Below are positions 60,211 to 64,000 of a DNA stretch of 64,000 nt, one piece after another. The stretch's first letter is position 1, and each line of letters opens with the position of its first letter. A model generated the notes under the pieces. The model saw only the letters and a program-made list of their open reading frames with translations, did not search any database and was not told the origin of the DNA. Origin of the DNA: Anaeromyces robustus (lineage: Eukaryota > Neocallimastigomycota > Neocallimastigomycetes > Neocallimastigales > Neocallimastigaceae); assembly GCA_002104895.1 (NCBI GenBank), contig MCFG01000168.1, positions 55,001 through 119,000 of the forward strand. The letters run 5' to 3'. The position numbers and the translations under genes were made by a program.

Positions 60211-60403
60211 AGTTTAATGTTAAATTTAATGAATTCTACATCAATTATTATCATAATTAATGGATGGTAAATAGAAATACAATTTTGATATATTATCATA
60301 TTTTATAATAAAAAAAATTGGAAATTTCTTCTATTTTTTAGATTTCTTTAGACTTTAAAAAATTATTATCACTTTTTTATAATGAAAAAGTGATTTAAAA
60401 ATC
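60211..60403. repeat. Diverged duplicated segment with terminal hairpin, copy 2
   Basis: Partner of 58387-58591, same orientation, about 1.8 kb away. It ends in TCACTTTTTT..AAAAAGTGA. Confidence 0.6.
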
Positions 60404-61018
60404 ATACATTTATGGTAATTTTTTTAAATATGTACTTTTATAGTAATTTTTAATTTATTATTAATATAATTTATACCGTAAATATTATTGGTTGAAACAA
60501 ATTTATTGAAAAATATTTTTTTTTTAAAATTTTTGGATAAATAATAATTATATATTTATTATTAATTAAAGTTTAATAAACATTTTAATTATCCAACCAA
60601 TTTCAAAAAGTTAAATTTTTTTGATAAAATTGAAACAATTGGAACAAATAATATCATATTATATATTTAATATGCTGATAAGTAATGAAAAAAAATTTTT
60701 TGAAACAATATCTTTCTTTTTTTATGCTTTTTTTTTATTATTTAGTATTTTTTTTATGCTTAATTTATTATTTACTACTTTTTTTTTTGCTTGTTTTATT
60801 ATTTAGTATTTTTTGTCATTATTGGTTTATATAATTTTCTTTGTTATTTTTATAGAATAATAAAATAATAGTTTATAATAAATTGATTACAAGTTAATCC
60901 ATTATATAAATTATACAATTTCTTCAATTAAATAAAAAGCCATAAATAATAAATAATTATAAACATGATTATTTTTTTAATTTTTTTTTTATTTCCAACC
61001 TCCTAAACAATGTAATAT

Positions 61019-61137
61019 AACTTTAAAAAGTTAAAAGGAAATAAAGTAATGTTTTTAACCGTATTTTAATTTTTATTTTACCTTTAGATGTCCAAATACT
61101 CCAATAAAACTTTAAAAAGTTAAAATTAAATAAAGTA
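61019..61137. repeat. Direct repeat, two copies of about 30 bp
   Basis: AACTTTAAAAAGTTAAAA followed by AAATAAAGTA occurs at 61019 and again at 61108, 89 bases apart. Each copy is itself partly palindromic (ACTTTAAAAAGT). Confidence 0.75.
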
Positions 61138-62228
61138 GCTGATTCTTTCTCGTTTCATTTAATTTATATACAACAATAATATAAATAATAAAATATAATA
61201 TATTAATCTATATCATAAAACGAAATAATGTCATATAATATAATTAATAAATTTATATATATTAATATAATATATTAATAAATTTTTTTTAATAAAATAA
61301 ATAAATAAATAAATAAATTAATAAATAAATAAATAAATAATTTTTTTTTTCGATTTATTCTATTTATTTTTTTTATTCTATTTTTTTTTATTCTATTTTT
61401 CGTTTTTTTATATTTTATTAATTTATTTGTTTATATTTGTTATTATTATAAGTAAACTTTTAAAATATAATTATTATTATTTATTATCAAATTTAACAAA
61501 ATTTGTATTTTAGTTAGTTAATTCAAAAGAAAAAAAAAAAAAAAGGATATAAAATTTTCATTTTAATTTATTTTAAACAATATAAAGAAAATAATACAAA
61601 AATTATAATATTGATTTTCATCCATCTAAAAATATAATATAGGGGTAATTAATAATTGTATTATTTTAAAGTGATTACAACTTTTAATATATGTTTGTAA
61701 AAAGAGAAAGAGAATAAGTTCTAGTCTATCAATGAAATTAATTTTTTTTATTACTTTTCTTTTTCTTTTTTTTTTTTATTATTATTATTTCTGTTATTTG
61801 CTTATATTTTTATCTTATTTTATGTAGAAATATTTTTTTTTTGTTTATTTTCAACAAGTCGAATTATTTTTAATATTTATTAAAAAAAAATGTTTAAAAA
61901 TGATTATCTTTGATGATATGAAAAGATGAAAAGAGCAGTAATTTTTTTATTGGCTAAAATTTATAATTTATATATATTTAATTCAAATTTAAAAAAAAAA
62001 AAAAATAAATAAATAAATAAATAAATATAAATAAACAAATAAATAAATAGTTAATTAATTAAATAAATGGTTAATTAATTAATTAAATAACAAATAATTA
62101 AATAAATAGTTAATTAAATAAATAATTAATTAATTAATAAATAAATAAATAACAAATAATAAATAAAAAAAAAATTTTTTTTTTTGTGTTTATTTTATTC
62201 ATCCATGTTTTTTTTTTTTTGTTTGTTT

Positions 62229-62283
62229 GTTATGGCTAAAAACACATGTATATTAAAATTTTGTTATGGCTAAAAATACATGT
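62229..62283. repeat. Direct repeat, 22 bp at 33-bp spacing
   Basis: TGTTATGGCTAAAAACACAT and its one-mismatch copy with AATACAT. Confidence 0.8.
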
Positions 62284-63451
62284 GCTTTTTTTTTTTTTTT
62301 TTTTTTTTAAAAATGTGAAAAGTAAAAAACTTTAAAAAAACTTTAAAAAAAAAAATAAGAATTTAAAATAAAAACAAATTTTAACTTTACATATGTACAC
62401 ATTCATATACCCGTACACATAAAAATACGCACAAAAAAAAAAAAAAAAAAAACATGGAATTGACACTATAATAATAATAAAAATAATTTTAAAAACAGGT
62501 ATAAATAAATTTGAAGGAATAATTTATTTTATTTTATTTTATTTTAATAATTTTATAAAATATAGTTTTTAATAAATATAATTATATAAATCCTTAATAC
62601 TTTATGGATTTATAACATTTTATTTATATATACATTAAGTATAATTTAATTTAATTTCTATATAGAAAATAAATATTAAAAAGAATATATATTAAATATA
62701 ATTTTTTTTTTTTGTAGAATTTAAATTTGAAATTCATTTTATTTAAAATTCTACTTTATTATATTTAAATTTATCATTTATAAGTAATTTTTTTTTTTTT
62801 TACTAAAAGAGTAAATAAAAAAAAATATTCTATATAAAAAATAATATATATATTCTTAATTATAATAATTAATTAATAATTAATATATTTTATTTTTATA
62901 CCTAAATATTATAATTATTTAAGAATAAAAATATGATATAGATAATTATAAAATTTTTGTATAATATTAATGAGTATTTAAATTTATATTTTTATTGTTT
63001 ATAATATGGCTATAATTAAATAAATAAATATATATATATATATAATATTTTTTTTTATTATTATTTATAAATAATAAGTATATTATTAATATCTTCATTG
63101 TTTTATATATATATATATTATTTATTCTTTTAATATCTATTTAATTTTTTTTATTTTTCTATTTATTTATTTTTTTGTTTGTTTTATTTTGATCTATTTT
63201 TTATTTGATCTATTTTTTTTGTTTGCTTGTTTTTTTTTTTTTTTGTTTATTTTATTTTTTATTATCTATTTTTTATTTGATCTATTTTTTTTGTTTCTAT
63301 GTTTTTTTTTTTCTATAGTTAATTTTTTTTGTTTGTTTATATATTAAATTTTATTAAATATTTGGTATATGAGTTATGTAATTAATAAATAAATTAGAAA
63401 AAAAGATTTTTTTTTTTTGATTGTTTTTTCTTAAATAATGGAAAATTTGAT

Positions 63452-64000
63452 TTATTCATATCTAGTCCAAATTTGTTTTTTATCATTTAAAATTTCTAAG
63501 TAACCGAAATAATCTCCAATACAATTAGATAAAGCAATATCAATAAAAATTAATTTTTTATGACAATTAGTTCTAATTCTACCATAATCTTGAATGGTAT
63601 GTCCAACAATCATTCTTTTAGCCTATTTTTTTTTTTTGATAATAAATAAATAGTAAAAAAAATTATTTTTTTAATTTAAAAAAAACATTTATCATTATTA
63701 TCAATAAAATTTATTTTTATCAAATAATATTTATATTTATTTATAATATATATATTATGTTTATATATAATTAATATACTATTTTTTTTATAATAAACTT
63801 ACTTTAGTAACTTTTAAAACTTTTTCTAATTCTTCACAAACTTCATCTGATGGAGCACTACTGAAAAAATCAGTCCATAATGGACCATCAATCATATCAA
63901 AAACATAATCAGAGTAAAGAGGATGTGTCTTATCTTTATTGTAATAATCATCCAATAATTCATCAAAAGATGGAACATTGGTTAAAATATCGTGAGCACG
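63452..64000 (-). CDS. Calcineurin-like (bacterial-type PPP) phosphoesterase, C-terminal part, spliced
   Basis: Two exons on the minus strand, 63803-64000 and 63452-63622, joined by a 180-base intron with a GTAAGT donor and a TAG acceptor; the frame is kept. The joined product contains DGPLWTDFFSSAPSDEVCEE, VLKVTKAKRMIVGHT, then CHKKLIFIDIALSNC and a C-terminus ending KKQIWTRYE. The order GPLW, C..LE..L, RMIVGHT, IDIALS and LEIL fits the end of metallophosphoesterases of the bacterial-like (Shewanella-like or Rhizobiales-like) phosphatase group; the His of GHT is a metal ligand in PPP enzymes. The N-terminal metal-binding motifs lie beyond the right edge. It would remove phosphate from an unknown substrate. 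Confidence 0.85.

Larger units (their letters stand above)
60404..63451. other. Gene-free A+T-rich region
   Basis: Contains two 30-base direct repeats (61019-61048, 61108-61137), a 33-base spaced duplication at 62229-62283 and an (AAAT)n-rich stretch at 62000-62165. The 61-residue plus ORF at 60621-60806 is Phe-rich low complexity and not called. Confidence 0.65.

Noticed and set aside
60621-60806. 61-residue plus ORF
   Set aside because: Phe-rich low complexity; no supporting motif.

Overview
This window looks like nuclear DNA of an anaerobic gut fungus (Neocallimastigomycota type). The signs are extreme A+T richness, long homopolymer and (TTTA)n or (TAATA)n tracts between genes, a fungal cellulose-binding CBM1 domain on a secreted protein, a bacterial-type asparagine synthetase A, an AAA-ATPase-like protein of a family also common in bacteria, and spliced genes with GT..AG introns. 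The genus cannot be read from the sequence.

Layout. (1) 1-2766, minus: 5' part of a spliced secreted M13 (neprilysin-type) metallopeptidase that runs off the left edge. (2) 6075-7571, minus: secreted protein with two copies of an 8-cysteine module, a Ser/Thr linker and a C-terminal CBM1. (3) About 9.5-11.2 kb: decayed Ty3/gypsy chromovirus on the minus strand, with RNase H end, integrase zinc finger, chromodomain and a likely 3' LTR that holds a tRNA-like A/B-box sequence. (4) 11.75-14.49 kb: a segment bounded by two diverged direct repeats of about 180 bp, carrying a small secreted cysteine-rich protein gene. (5) 14.6-46.2 kb: four intronless paralogous secreted subtilisin-like proteases, all minus strand, each with propeptide, S8 catalytic domain, hevein-like (CBM18) module and cysteine-rich repeats. 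A truncated fifth propeptide relic lies at about 48.2 kb. The array is interrupted at 31945-32979 by a plus-strand asnA gene. (6) 48651-50642, minus: 15-repeat ankyrin protein. (7) 54254-55987, minus: AAA-ATPase-like protein whose usual C-terminal nuclease region is replaced by tandem repeats. (8) 63452-64000, minus: 3' end of a calcineurin-like phosphoesterase, spliced, running off the right edge.

Taken together, the secreted products (M13 peptidase, CBM1 protein, S8-CBM18 proteases, small Cys-rich protein) suggest a locus given to extracellular protein breakdown and surface or fibre binding; that is inference. The most notable element is the expanding and decaying S8-CBM18 protease array. 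The remaining sequence, more than half the window, is gene-free A+T-rich DNA with microsatellites, minisatellites and a few hairpins or diverged duplications that are listed separately.
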